This document shows positions 20,566 to 32,401 of a stretch of 64,000 nt of DNA, piece by piece; within the stretch, counting starts at the first letter, position 1, and each line of letters starts with the position of its first letter. The notes under the pieces were generated by a model. It was given only the letters and a program-made list of their open reading frames with translations. It searched no databases and was not told the DNA's origin. Origin of the DNA: Nigrospora sphaerica (Eukaryota; Ascomycota; Sordariomycetes; Amphisphaeriales; Apiosporaceae); assembly GCA_018287875.1 (NCBI GenBank), contig JAGVVL010000013.1, forward strand, positions 2,480,001-2,544,000. The letters run 5' to 3'. The position numbers were made by a program, and so were the translations under genes.

Positions 20566-21178
20566 TTTACGGCTTCGCAAGTAGGACCACGACGTGCTAG
20601 TATTTCCCGTGTCGGGTATCCTGCTGACATATTCTACCCATTCATACCTACTTAGTATGTACCTAAAGTACGTCCATATTCGAGCGCTCTCCATCACGGC
20701 TCTTTGTGCTATTCTCAAATCCAAGCCATCCGCCCCGTACGATCCCCTGGAGCCCCCAGGCCCATGAACCCGCTCTCTCTGTGCTGCAGATTTGCCCACA
20801 CGCACACAACTATGCATCAGGTTCGAAGCTGACAGAGATTGATAATCACGGACGTCGCCTGAGCGACTGTTTCGGCGCTAGGGGCTTCTCGAATTTTTCT
20901 CAAACTACGGCCGGGTCGTCGCACCATTAAGTGTCACTCCGCGTCACTCTGGCCGGTCGCTGTCACGAACGGCCAATGCGAAGGAATGGAAGCCCAGTTG
21001 GGAGTAGACAGGGTGGAACAGGCATGGAGGAGGACAGGCCAGTCAGTGCACGGGCGGAGCGAAGACGTCTTGTCTCCCCTCATTCACACACGCGTTTTCT
21101 CTCCCTCTCCCTCTCCCCTTCGCGCCCCCCTCCCTTCTTCCTAAGATGTGACTAGTAAGCTAACTAAAATTAGTCGGG

Positions 21179-21193
21179 TCTCTCTCTCTCTCT
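21179..21193. repeat. (TC)n dinucleotide repeat
   Basis: About seven TC units after tcggg. A second, less regular CT-rich tract lies just upstream at 21080-21130. Confidence 0.85.
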
Positions 21194-24174
21194 TCCTCCC
21201 CTCCGATACGGCACACGCACAACCGGCCTGGCTATGCGCATATAGTACCGTAGTTGGGGCATGACGGCTAATGGCAGCGGCTCGGCCAACGCCGACAGCA
21301 GGCAGCGGGAGAGAAAAGAAGGGGAAAAAAAGAAGGGCAAGGTTGTCCCAGTAGTGCTACTGCCCGTACCGTTCGGCGTCAAACACATCATTGGTTTCAA
21401 TCTTGTTGGATTTGTCTAAGGCGCCGTCTCGCCCGCTTCTGGTCTGTGTGTCGTCTTGATCCCCTCTGCGGCTGCAGTGCGTCAACCCTGCCTTGAATGA
21501 GTCTGCATGCTCGCCTATTGTTCCCGGTCCCTCGTGTGCATTGAATGCGACAGACTAGTCTCTATGGCCTGCACTCTCGATTACTGACTCTTTTAGGCAA
21601 GTAGCTCAACTATCGGCATTTCATAGTAGTCCAAAGTCGCTGTATGCGAATACGCACCCCAACCACATAGGCAACGAGATATCGTAAGTACTTGAGGCGT
21701 GCAGGTAGTGATACATGGACCTGTAATTAAGCACGTTGCGGGTGCGAGTATGTGCCTGCCCGCTCCGCCCCTTGCCCGATGTCAGCGCTGAACTGTTGAT
21801 GATCAGGGCCAGTGTGATCACCGCTCGGCGGCACAGGCTTCTCGGAGCGCCATAACTAGCGTCCTTTCTTCGTCTTCGCCGTCTCGGTGCTTGGGCCACC
21901 GATCGTGAGTTGATGATGCAATTTCTGCCGACTTTCTCCTGGCACACCCTCCAACTAGCCGAAAGTGAGAGGAGCTTCACGTGCTGTAGGGCCTGTGATA
22001 CGCTAGGTAGTTTCCTCAGCTCCCTTAACTTCACCAAGACTAGACCTCCGTGTCAAATGAAAGGGCAGGCGAGGGGTCTGCCGTGAAAGATCCCAACTAG
22101 TGTGACAGGCAGACGAGGTGGGATATGCGGGCCTTCTAGAACAGTACCCATGAGCTTCTTGGCGTTGCAGTGGGGGGGCTTTCCTCCTCGGTCGCTCGAC
22201 CCGACAGCGACATGTCTGGTGGTCGAGTTACCCCCCAAACCCGTCCATCTATCTCTGGAAAGGGGACCAAGTTGGCGAGAGTGTCGTCATAGCGAGGACC
22301 CCAGCGCGGGCACAGGGGGAGGTTCCAATGTGACCTGGGATCTCCCCATGCCACGGGAAGGCCGGGGTGGCCGGGGCAGGCATAGGCTGCCACCCGCCTT
22401 AGAGGTTGGCAGGAGCCTCCCCGGCGCGGAGTGTCAGAGACGCAAGACGAAGCCCGAAGCTGACGTGCGGCGCCGACGGACAATGGCCACTAAGAGAGCG
22501 TGGGCGGCGCGGGTTGGCAAAGTACAACTACAACGAGACCGTAGGTACGGTGTAGACGGGCCACGGACGGTGCCGGCCAGGTCGCCTACTTACGTGTACA
22601 AAGCCGGGTCCAGTGGTATCCATCCGTACATCGTAGATTGGCGATGGGCTGATGGCCGGCCTCGTGTGCCCCCTCTCCACCGCGGCCTACTCAGTAGCGT
22701 CGTGATCCAATCGATCGGGTGTCTGCTTCGTAATTAGAGAGACCTGTCGGCTGGGACACGCCTTTAGAGTTATTAGCCCTGGCGAGTCAAGAAATCCACT
22801 GGAGAATGGGGGGCCTGAATACGACGCCCCTAGGGCTGCCGCCAAGGACTCCTTGCACGCAATCCCGCCGCCCTCCCCTGGCCGCACTGCTACCTTGTTT
22901 GGGTAGGGATCACGGGATGTAGCACTCCAGCTGGAGGTTGCCGGACCCTCCCTGCCTGCTCGCGCTGTCGGGATCGGGTGGGAGGTAAGCACCGAGCTAA
23001 CAGGCTGAAAATCCCACCGTCCCTCCACCCGGAGAAAAAAAAAAAAGAAGGAGAGCGGAACCGCCTGGTGATGAGCACGATGGGATGAGAAACGTGCCGG
23101 GTTACGTGCGTCCCTCGCAAGCTAGGACAAGGGGAGGGGCGTTCCCAACGGGAAGTCTAGAACCGAGGATTTGTTCTAGGTCAGCATGTAAGCGACGTAA
23201 ATTATCTACGCCTGGCCGCATCCCTGGTGTGGATAGCGAACTGGCGTCCAGGGTCTTAGGTAGGCAAAAGGAACTACGATGCACTACTCTGACGGAGCAA
23301 GACGAAGTGCAATGGATCTGGGGCTAACGTACGCCTCGGAGGCCGCTCTTTGAGTCTGGCGTCCTTGGAACTGCACACGCACGCGTCGCACCCTATGCGT
23401 CGTCGACCGTAGGTATTGACCAGCTCCCAGCTCCAACGTCACCGCTACTCCAGCCGTTCATCGATGTCTATTCTAGGCGCATGGATGCAGAATGTGGATG
23501 AATGGGTAAGTACTTAGGTATATGAATGGATGGAGCCGGGTCCTGAGAGGCGAGGTACTTACATCGTACCTCCAGCACCTAGCACTGGAAGTAAAAGTAG
23601 CAGTAGTCGATGGGTCCTCTCACAGACTACTGCTCATCCATGTTGACACACCGGGCAGAGGGCAGCGGATGCGCCGCCCCATCCAGTCACTCGCCAGTCT
23701 TTGTCATTCGGGCTCGGGGCCTAATTTGAAAAGACGATATCCACGCCGCTGTCGTCCCGCGCCCCTGAATTTACCTGCTGGCCCATAGCCTTGGCGTGGG
23801 TCGCTGATCGACATCCGTCGTAGCTAGAGTGTCAAAGAGTCCCGACACTGCCCTGTCTTTGAAGAAAGAGCCCCAGGGTTACAGCGAAAACCATCCCCGC
23901 GTCGTGACCATCGAATTGCAGGTCGACCCGACCACCACCACCACCTCCTCCTCCGCCGCAACCACCGCAACCACGGCAAAACTGCAAACCAGCACTGCCT
24001 CACCACCAACCTCACACGCCCTTTGCCTCTCATAACCTCGAGGCTGCAACCATTTTCGCAGCCCGGCTCCTCCTTCTGCCGCTCCGAGCCCCACTCGCCG
24101 CCCAACCCATCGACCGCAGCTGCACCACGAACACGAGCCCGAGCACGCGCGCGTAGACGCCGACGTCGACGCAG

Positions 24175-27100
24175 ATGGACGCCTCTGATGTGTTCCGCCA
24201 TATCGAGGGCCTAGGCGCGTACCAACCCAGATTCCCGCATGCCTATCAGCCGCCACCGCCGCTGCCGCCGCCGCAGAGTGTGCCGCTTCGCCATGGGCCG
24301 CCCCGCGACGAGCACGGCGAGGGCGAGGGCTCGCATCGCATAGCGCACACCCTCACGGCCTGTTGCCGCTGCCGTCAGGTACGTACGAGTGTCCCCATGT
24401 TTGTGCTGCGCGTGCCAGCCCCACCGGTTTGCATCAGCGCTGCGTACAGTACTTTGTATGAGGCCTTGTTTTGTCGGGCACCTGAGCCACGTCGGCCGGC
24501 GAGAACCGTTTGTACATGTAAGAAACCGCCGCTCTCTAACGCCGGCTCCCTGCAGAGGAAAACGCGATGCGATCCTGCCCTACCGCGCTGCCTCCCGTGC
24601 GAGCGCTCCGGCTCCATCTGCGAGTATTTCGACACCACCAAGGGCAAGAAGATCAGCCGCCAGTACGTCGTCCGCCTCCAGGAGCGTGTGCGCACCCTCG
24701 AGGCCGAACTCGGCCAGTATACCGACGAGGATGACCTGCCGCGAGACCACGAGGCCATGGTCCGCCCCGGCGGCCTGGTGCGGCTGAACGAGACGGACGA
24801 GACGCCGCGCTACCTCGGCCCTTCGAGCGGCATCGCTATGACGCGCATCGTCATGGACGAGGCCAAGCGCTACACCGACTCACAGCGCATCTCCCAGCTC
24901 ATCCCCGAGGTTCGCGTGAGGCGTCAGGCCGCCGCTGGCGGCCCCGCCTCGGCGATGGGCATGCGGTCGCAGTCCTTCAGCATGCCGCCGTCTGCCCTCT
25001 CACAGAAAAAGAGCTATCCCATGATCAGCGCCGTGCCGGCAGAGAAGCCGCCTACGCGAGGTATCGCCGACAAGCTCTTTGAGGTCTACTATCAGCGCGG
25101 TATGTTGTGTACCAGCGAGATCAATCCGCCACCTGGGTTCCGTGGGATGTTGTTCGCTAACATCCGTCTCTAGGCCAGGTTTTTGCGCCGGTACTCCACG
25201 AAAAGAAGCTGGCGGAAGCGCTGAACGACTTCTACAACGGCAGTCAGGACCCCTATCAGCAGTTCATAGTCCGCATGGTCTTCGCCATCAGTATGCAGAA
25301 GCTGGATACCACGTACGCGGGCCTGGCCGACAGTTACTATATCTCGGCGATGCGGCACTTCGAGGATGTTGTGCGGCCGAAAGACCTCAAGACGCTGCAG
25401 TGTCTGCTTCTCATTGGGCAGTACTCATTACTGACGCCAACGCGGACGGCCCTCTACTTCGTCATCGGCCTGGCGACAAGAATCTGCCAACAGCTGGGCC
25501 TGGCCGACGAGAAGACCATATCCCTGGGCGTTGAAGATGCGCTGACGCTGGACATGCGACGGCGGCTGAGCTGGATCGTGACGTCGATGGAGCTTGGCTT
25601 GGCGTATAGCATGGGTCGGCCCAACGGGTTTGCGAAGAGCGACGACCTCATGGACGTCAAGTTCTTCGACAGTGCCAGCGACGAGAACATCACCGAGAAC
25701 GGCATCCTCTCGGGCCCTCCGGACGAGAAGAAGCTGGTCGCCATTCATTTCTGCAAGATGCGGCTGTGCCAGTCCGAGATCCGACGCGTACTGTACGAGA
25801 AAAAACAGCCCGAGCCCAGGAACGAACGCCACCCGTGGTTCGCGGCCATGGAAGAAAAGTTGGACCAGTGGCTCAGCGCGTCGCCGGCTGAGCCAGCGTG
25901 GTGCAAACCTTGGTACGCAACGCAAACCTGAGTGAGCCGTGAGTGCTCAACTAACTTGTTTATAGGTTCACGGGTAGGTACCATACCATGGTGGTGGCCC
26001 TATATCGCCCATCCCCACAGGTGCCCAAGCCTTCGTCCCGGGCGGCCTTGAAGTGCTTCGACTCGGCGGCTTTCGTCATCAACATATCAAGCAAGCAGAT
26101 GATGGCCTCGGCCATTGATATCACCTGGGTTTTCGTGTCGACGCTATACATGGCCCTCAACACTATTCTCTGGAGTGTTGCATCCTACCCCGAAGTGCGT
26201 TCAGTACACCAACGGGACGAGGTTGAGGAACTGGTCAACATCTGCCTCGATATGCTGGATCAGTGCGCAGAGCGCTGGCCAGGGGCCGCCGCCGCGTCGG
26301 AGCTCTACGCCACCTTTGCGAAAGCATGTCTGCAAAGCTACGAGGCCCAGGGAACGCCGACTTTCTCGACCGCAAGCCTCTTTGGGACCCCGCCCGCGCA
26401 CCCCGAGGTCAACAGTTCGCCCTCGGCGTCGGAAGTGTCCAAGGCGAATGGGCCCTCTCCGTTCAACCCCCCGCAGTTTGGCTACGTTTGGGATTCGGCA
26501 CCTGAACAAATCAGCTTCTTCGACAACCCCTTCGCCGGCCAGCCGAGCTTCCGCTCCAACTCCATCTTCCATAATCCGGCATCCAACGAGCACCCGGGCT
26601 CAGGCCGCCGCTTCAGCTACTTCCCGCCGGACTTTACCCAGCCCGGCGACGACATCCTTCTGGAAGAGATGACGCCGCCTGCTGAGTCAAATCTCTCGCC
26701 TCCGTTGCGCTCACCCCCAAACCACCTTCCCACGCCGCCCGAATCGGTTCCCGCAGGCGCCAGCACGACTCCTCTTATGTCGACGCCGCTCCTCCCAGCC
26801 TCCAACATGACGACACCCCTCGCTGCCCACACTTCGCCGGTGCCTCACCCGACCAATGGGAACATGCATCACCAGCCGCCCCAACGCGGCCCGACATTCA
26901 CCATTCCACACCACGCGGCGCCAAACCAACGACCGTTGCCACCGCCCACGACGGTGACGGACTGGTTCAACCCGCCCGCGCCTTTCATCGCGCCTTATGC
27001 GTTCGGCGGAGGCTCGGGTGGGGAGTTCTGGACCGGCTCCAACGGCGGTGGGAATGGAGGGAACGGGCTGGGCGTCATGAACTACGCCCAGGCCCAATTT

Positions 27101-27280
27101 CAGGGTCTCCGCTCGGAGCGGCAAGGAAGCTTGACCCACGCTCAACAGATGGAACTGATGGGGGTTTTGGAAAACGAGGGCATGACGGACATCGATACCT
27201 ATCTCAGCATGGGTGCGAACTACGGCCCCGACATGATGGGCAACGGCTTGTCGAGTATTAACTGGGGTCACTCGGGGTGA
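24175..27280 (+). CDS. Zn2Cys6 fungal-specific transcription factor (933 residues)
   Basis: The exons are 24175-24378, 24556-25099, 25174-25912 and 25966-27280. The introns are 24379-24555 (GTACGT...GCAG), 25100-25173 (GTATGT...CTAG) and 25913-25965 (GTACGC...ATAG). The cluster is Cys63, 66, 73, 80, 83 and 90 (CCRCRQRKTRCDPALPRCLP...C). It is split by intron 1 after residue 68. The linker and dimerisation helix follow (SRQYVVRLQERVRTLEAELG, about residues 102-121), then a conserved block MVRPGGLVRLNETDETPRYL. The regulatory (fungal_trans) domain is in exon 3: FVIGLATRICQQLGL, TLDMRRRLSWIVTSMELGLA, SMGRPNGF and IHFCKMRLCQSEIRRVLYEK. It continues into exon 4 with FTGRYHTMVVALYRPSPQVP. Residues about 620-933 are a Pro/Ser/Asn-rich disordered tail with GGGSGG-type repeats, a plausible activation region. 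It is a nuclear regulator, and the pathway is not identifiable from sequence. The regulatory domain looks strongly conserved, so the gene is probably an old orthologous regulator rather than a cluster-specific one. Confidence 0.93.
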
Positions 27281-29675
27281 ATAGCATAGGCATCGGCCCG
27301 GAGCGTTGGGACGACGGCGCAAAGGCAGGGGGTCGGGATCCTTGTCACCATATTTCTTGGGTTTGGGACGGCGGTAGATACCACACAGTATTTCCGGGGC
27401 CTACGGATGGGTCCCTTGCGGCTACGAATCATTATGATTATCTTGCTCTCAGCCCGGTGGACGGTGCTATACTATACGAGACGTGCCCAACGCTTCATCT
27501 GTGGGGACCCGGGCTCGCAGATCAGTGACGGTGTGCCGCGCCGTGCGGCGGCCCGGCCTGTCGGCCGGCAGGCCTTGCTTCTGGTGGTGGCAGGCCTATG
27601 TGCCCTGGGCGCACGGCGGCCTTGCCAGCGTAACGGTTGCGAAACGGTGCCATCGGGAAATAACAATAGAAATAGCGGACGCATGCTTGATTTCACCATG
27701 GGCACGATCTCCTCTTGGCAGTGGTGGCTATCCCTATTTCGTCCTGGGCAGGGTTGAACAGGCGCCCACCTGGTCCCCGGATCGCCACGCACAGCGTCGT
27801 TCCGTCTTACCTAAAGGAGGGGGGGGTTGTTAGCTCGTTCAGTTTCGGGCCGCTATCCCTTCCACTTTGTTGGTTCAACCCTGCCGTGGTGGTCCGGGGC
27901 CGGAAGGGGAGATGGGAAAGGAGCGCAGTGTATGGCTGTCATCGAGGGGGTATAGCGCGTCTAAGCCGGCGCGTCCATCACAGCGCACCAAGTGGCCACG
28001 CATGAGCCGCTTCGGGAAGACGGCCGACGGCTCCCAGAGCGTTGCCGAGGATCCCATCCGGCTGCCGCACCATCCTACCGCAGGGACGGCGGCGGCGCAT
28101 CTCCGCTCACGCGTTGGACGAGATAAGGAGTCGTGCCGGGGAGCACCGGCTTGTCATAACGCCACTAATAGGGGGAGATGATGGCCTGCCCAACGTCTCC
28201 CCTGGTCGTCATCAACTACCGGGCCAGCTTGGCTTGGCCTTTTGGCCCCGAGCCACGTACGTTCGTATAGGCGCTTCGTCGCGTACCCCGTGCGGCCGAG
28301 CACCCACGTCCCCCCTCGTCGTCGAGGAATCGTGCGAGGAAGGCGGCGGCTGCCTCGGTCCCGGGACCAGGCCGAGATGGGGCGTCCGAGCCGTTTCTCT
28401 CCTCTCCCTTTCGCCCTCGGGCTGTTACGGGTCCCCCCATCGGCCGATCACATAAAGCCACCCTTGCCCCCTCCCTGCCCCTTTCGGTCGCCTGTCCGCA
28501 TCGCCAAACCCGCGGTCTACATGGTGCCGTCTGGCCCTTTTTTCCCACGGACCCACACCCGCCGGCTCGAGATTGCACATGATGGGCCGCCCTGCGACCG
28601 TGTGCGCTGAAACGTGGGTTGTACTAGACAGCGCAGAGTCGCCGGACCCGCGGGGGGGGCGACGGTCTAGGCGGCTAGCATGGACGGCTCATGACGCTGT
28701 TTAGCGCACGGCGCTTTTCGTTTCGGCTTAGCATCCTTGGCCGCACGGCGCGGCGGCCACGCGAAAAGAAGCCAAGGTCGTGTCCGCTGAGAGATTAGGT
28801 CAAAGTGTTCATCATCATATGGGACGAGGCTAGTGTGTTTTCCGCCCCGGCGACCGCCAGTCCGCTGGGGGGGGAGGAGGAGGGCAACCGCCTAGGCCAA
28901 AGCAGCTTATACGGACCTGGGCGGCAAGGCCGAACGTTACGGGCAGACGTAAGGTCGTCGGCTCGCCGCGCCCGGTCGGAACGCGGCCTTCCGAGCCTCG
29001 TCACGTGGGAAGATAGGCCCCCCCAATGGCCCAGCCGCGGGGCAGGACCTGGTCGCCGGGCCGCTGGTATCGCGAGGACGGGCCGCGGCACACGTACGCG
29101 GGCGCCGGACCCGTCGACGGCCCGCGGCTTGCGCCTTGCGGAATGGCAATTGCGCGGGCGGGCTGGTCGCGGCCGCGGGGTGCCGGACCACCGAGTAGCA
29201 GGTCCTGTGTCGGATTCGGTGATGGGGACCAGATTCCTTCATGGCATCTCCGATCGCGGCCGTTGGTTCGTCAGCGAGCTGGGGCACGGATCGTGGAGGA
29301 CGTGATGCCCGAGGATGGGACAGTAAGTATATTGAGTCACTGGCGGGGGGGGTTCCTGGGATAAGACAATCTCGTATCGGTAATTAGTAAGGCTGACATA
29401 TCTAGCTTTGTTCCGTGACGAGCTGGGGCTTGTGGGCTTTTTTTCCCCTGCCTCCCGGGTGTGAGTCAGCACTCCGGCCTCAGCGGGGCAATAGACCCGG
29501 TCCGGCCCCGGTTGAGGCCATCGCGACTCGCAGAGAAATTACACGGGCCACGGCAAACACGGAGGGATACAGAAGGCCCCGAATTGGCTTTCCCATTCCC
29601 ATTGCACGCGTCCCGCTTTCCTTCCACTGCTTCTCCTCACCTGGCGCCACCCTCTTCGCCATTCCTTTTCACACC
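27281..29675. other. Intergenic region, no recognisable gene
   Basis: About 2.4 kb between two plus-strand genes. GC-rich open frames at 28040-28610 and 28805-29364 occur on both strands without family motifs. The 150 bases before 29676 are moderately pyrimidine-rich (ccttccactgcttctcctcac) and likely form the leader of the acetyltransferase gene. Confidence 0.5.
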
Positions 29676-30368
29676 ATGGAGCAGTCGCGATTCTACCTCG
29701 AGGAGCTCTCGGAAGAGAAGCACCTCGCCGCCGTCCACGAGCTCTACTCGGACCCGGCCAACATAGAGGGCCTGTGAGTTTTTTCCCCCCTCGTTCGTCC
29801 GCGGACGCATCTCACGCATCTCCCGCCCTGCCCGTGCTGACCTGCGTTTTTTCCCCCGGCGGCCAGCGGCATGGCACCGTACCCGTCGCTCGAGAGCAAC
29901 CGGGCGTGGCTGCGGCGACGGACGCGGGCGGCGCACCCCGAGATCGAGAACTTTGCCATCATGGCGCCGGCGGCGTCGCCGCTGTACGAGCTGGCGGGGG
30001 CGGGGGCGGCGCCGGGGGGCCCGTCGGCGGGGGCGCCGGCGGCGCGGCTGATCGGCCTCGTCGGCGTGATCCGCGTGGCGCCGCCCGAGGCCGGGTACGT
30101 GGTGGCGCGGGCGTGCCAGGGCCGCGGCGTCGCGTCCGAGGCCCTCGCCGCCATGCTGCGCCGCTACTGGGCCGCGCGCCCCGCCGTCGCCGCCGTCGAG
30201 GCCTACATCGACGCCGGCCACGCCGCCAGCGAGCGCGTCGCCCGCCGCGCCGGCTTCGTGCCCCGCCCCGACCGCGCCGTGCCCGCCGGCGCCGCCCTGC
30301 CCAACGGCGACGTCGTCGACTGCGACGTCGGCGTCTGGGTCTGCGAGCGGCCGGCCGCCGGGTCTTGA
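29676..30368 (+). CDS. GNAT-family N-acetyltransferase
   Basis: Two exons, 29676-29773 and 29867-30368, encode 199 residues. The intron 29774-29866 has donor GTGAGT and acceptor GCCAG and is in phase 2 (EGL joined to GMAPYPS). The start context is acaccATGG. The fold matches RimJ/RimL-type GNATs: an N-terminal strand (RFYLEELSEEKHLAAVHELY), LIGLVGVIRV, and the acetyl-CoA binding motif in YVVARACQGRGVASEALAAM with QGRGVA at 117-122. It continues with AVEAYIDAGHAASERVARR and AGFVPRP. An Ala/Gly/Pro-rich insertion of about 20 residues (73-92) sits before the GLVGVIRV strand. Coding sequence in exon 2 is extremely GC-rich at third positions. The acceptor substrate (protein N-terminus, small molecule or amine) is not predictable. 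Confidence 0.88.
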
Positions 30369-31138
30369 AGAAAGGGGGGTTGGGACGATCGGGTTGGGCT
30401 TGTATTTGGGTTGGTTAGGAAATAAATGCTGCCGGTCGAGCAGCGCCAACTTACTCGAGGCGTACCACACGGCTGCCCGCCTAGAAAAGGCGTGCTTGAA
30501 GAGTATTAGCCCCCCTTGGGAGTTGGCAGAGGCGTGGTGCTCTGGAGCCTCGATAAAGGGGGGTGGGATGTGGAGGGGACGGGCTTTGCTGGCTTGGGGT
30601 ATTCGGAACGGCAGAGGAGGGCGACGAGGAGTTCGTGTGTACGACCTTTGCCGCGTCCCTTAGATGTTTACCCTAGAAATCAGGGCACTATAGCCGCCTC
30701 GGGCGCCCCCTCCCTGTGCTGTCTATACGGGCCAAAAGCTACCCCCAAGTACCCCGGGACGAGGAGACGGCTGCGGAAGAAGTTGAGATGAAAGCCAGAG
30801 AAGGATTTCCGTTAGTGACGGCCTGAGGGGCGTAACAGTGGCGGCGTGAATACCGTCGCTTGAAATTATATCGGAGGCGATGTCCGTAAGGGAAAAGCCT
30901 GAAGTAATGATCTTCCTGAGGTATTCCTCCGCTGCCGTCACGTCACATTTCGGGACTAGCGAAAGGTATGTTTTGATACCCGTTAATCACACTCAACCAG
31001 CAGGCTTGCTATGCCAACCGCTCGGCACGAAACACGTAGCCACAAGTACACCGGGCTAAGTACTTTTATCCTGCGAATGACCGACTCCGGCTTGGCTTTG
31101 TACATAGAAGCCAGTTGGGGTTCGTCGTGCTGGTTTGC
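30369..31138. other. Intergenic region between convergent genes
   Basis: 770 bases between the stop of the acetyltransferase (plus) and that of the DUF2855 gene (minus). It probably holds both 3' untranslated regions. The part 30790-31080 is visibly less GC-rich. No RNA gene or repeat was recognised. Confidence 0.55.
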
Positions 31139-32401
31139 TCACACCACAAACACCAGGCCCTCCTCTGCCTGGACGTCTCCCCTCGCCAGGCGGTCCCAGC
31201 CCTCCTTGACGGCCTCCATGCCCTCGCCCCAGACGAGGCGAAGGCCAGCTACTCCCTCCTTCTTGAAGGTCTCGAGCGAGCCTAGGCACCGCTCCTTTAC
31301 CTGCTGGGCGCCGAACTTGGCCATGGCGCGGTTGTTCAAGTCGTCGGTGTTGATGGAGACGACGTCGCCGGCGCCGGCGCCCGCCGCCATGGACTGCAAC
31401 ATGGCCTGCTGGGGGACTTCGGCAATGGGCATGCCCACGCTCACAAACAGGAAATTGGGGTGGGAGGCGCGGATGGCGGCCGACCAGGCGGCCCCGACGC
31501 GGGCGCGGCCGCCGAAGTCGACCAGCACCACCTTCTCGTCGGCGGCGGTGCCCAGCCGCGCCAGGACATCCAGGGGCGCCTCGTCCGTGGTCGCGACCTC
31601 CTTGTACAGGCCGCAGGCCTCGACGAAGGGCTTCGACGCGGCGCTGGGCACGGCCACGACACGCTTCGGGTGGGCACCGGTCCGGTCGCGCGCCAGGTTC
31701 CAGACGAATCCGAGGGCCGTCTTGGAGCCCGGGGCCAGCACCAGGACGGTGGCGTCGGTAAGATCGGCCATGGCGGGCGTCCACGGCTTCGAGGGGTCGA
31801 ATCCCGGGTGCACCGTCTGCGCGGGGTCGCTGGGGAACATGTAGTGGGCCATCAGGTGGCCCGTCGGGAACAACGGGCGGAAGAAGGTGTCGTAGGCCGG
31901 TCCGTCGGCGCGCGCGCGGATGGCGTCGGCCAAGGCGGGGTCCTGGAACACGTCGTAGCGGTTGTAGATGGCCATGAGCTTCTGCCGGTAGGCGCTCGTG
32001 ACGACGATGCCGCCCGGCAGGTCGCCCTCGCGGCACTCGACTTCCTGGGCCAGGGTACCGAGCGGCAGGTAGCCGTAGAGGAAGCTCCCCTTGGGCACCG
32101 ACGGCATCGTGGAGTCGAGCACCTCGGCGTAGCCCCAGGCGTTGGTGCAGCCGTACTTGGCGGCGTCGTTGTACGGCGCCGGCGTGCTCGGCGGCAGCCG
32201 GTGAGCGTCCCACCAGCCGAGCATGAAGCCCATGCCCGCATAGGTAAAGTTGTTGGAGGTTATGCAGAAGATTTTGCTTCGGAACCGCACCGTGGACGGC
32301 TTCTCCAGCGGCGGGTAGGGCACCTCGTCGGGCAAGGAGACCAGTGCCTGGTTGAAGTAGTGCTCCTTCTCCAGCACCTGCATAACGGGGACCTCGGCCA
32401 T
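31139..32401 (-). CDS. DUF2855 family protein (medium-chain reductase-like)
   Basis: A single exon of 420 residues. ATG 32401 gives MAEVPVMQVLEKEHYF. Upstream in-frame codons lack ATG, so this is the preferred start. The protein matches the fungal and bacterial DUF2855 pattern: an N-terminal half with FTYAGMGFMLGWWDAHRLPP, WGYAEVLDSTMPSVPKGSFL and LYGYLPLGTLAQEV, a helical segment (YRQKLMAIYNRYDVFQDP), FRPLFPTGHLMAHYM, and a Rossmann-like half beginning LTDATVLVLAPGSKTALGFV. The family is distantly related to medium-chain dehydrogenases/quinone reductases, but no member's substrate is firmly known to me. No zinc-binding or signal sequence is seen, so a cytosolic location is likely. Length is usual for the family. 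Confidence 0.85.
   Translation of the reverse strand: MAEVPVMQVLEKEHYFNQALVSLPDEVPYPPLEKPSTVRFRSKIFCITSNNFTYAGMGFMLGWWDAHRLPPSTPAPYNDAAKYGCTNAWGYAEVLDSTMPSVPKGSFLYGYLPLGTLAQEVECREGDLPGGIVVTSAYRQKLMAIYNRYDVFQDPALADAIRARADGPAYDTFFRPLFPTGHLMAHYMFPSDPAQTVHPGFDPSKPWTPAMADLTDATVLVLAPGSKTALGFVWNLARDRTGAHPKRVVAVPSAASKPFVEACGLYKEVATTDEAPLDVLARLGTAADEKVVLVDFGGRARVGAAWSAAIRASHPNFLFVSVGMPIAEVPQQAMLQSMAAGAGAGDVVSINTDDLNNRAMAKFGAQQVKERCLGSLETFKKEGVAGLRLVWGEGMEAVKEGWDRLARGDVQAEEGLVFVV

Larger units (their letters stand above)
19658..24174. other. Long intergenic region between two divergent zinc-cluster regulators
   Basis: About 4.5 kb separating two divergently transcribed Zn2Cys6 genes, so it contains both promoters. 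It has low-complexity tracts: (ACC)n at 20546-20565, pyrimidine tracts at 21080-21130 and 21179-21193, and CCACC-rich sequence just before the second regulator. Open frames such as about 22102-22737 plus have no domain or codon signature, and I did not accept them. Confidence 0.5.

Noticed and set aside
22102..22737. 211-codon plus-strand open frame
   Set aside because: No domain, no splice signals and no typical codon pattern. Length is not exceptional for GC-rich intergenic sequence.
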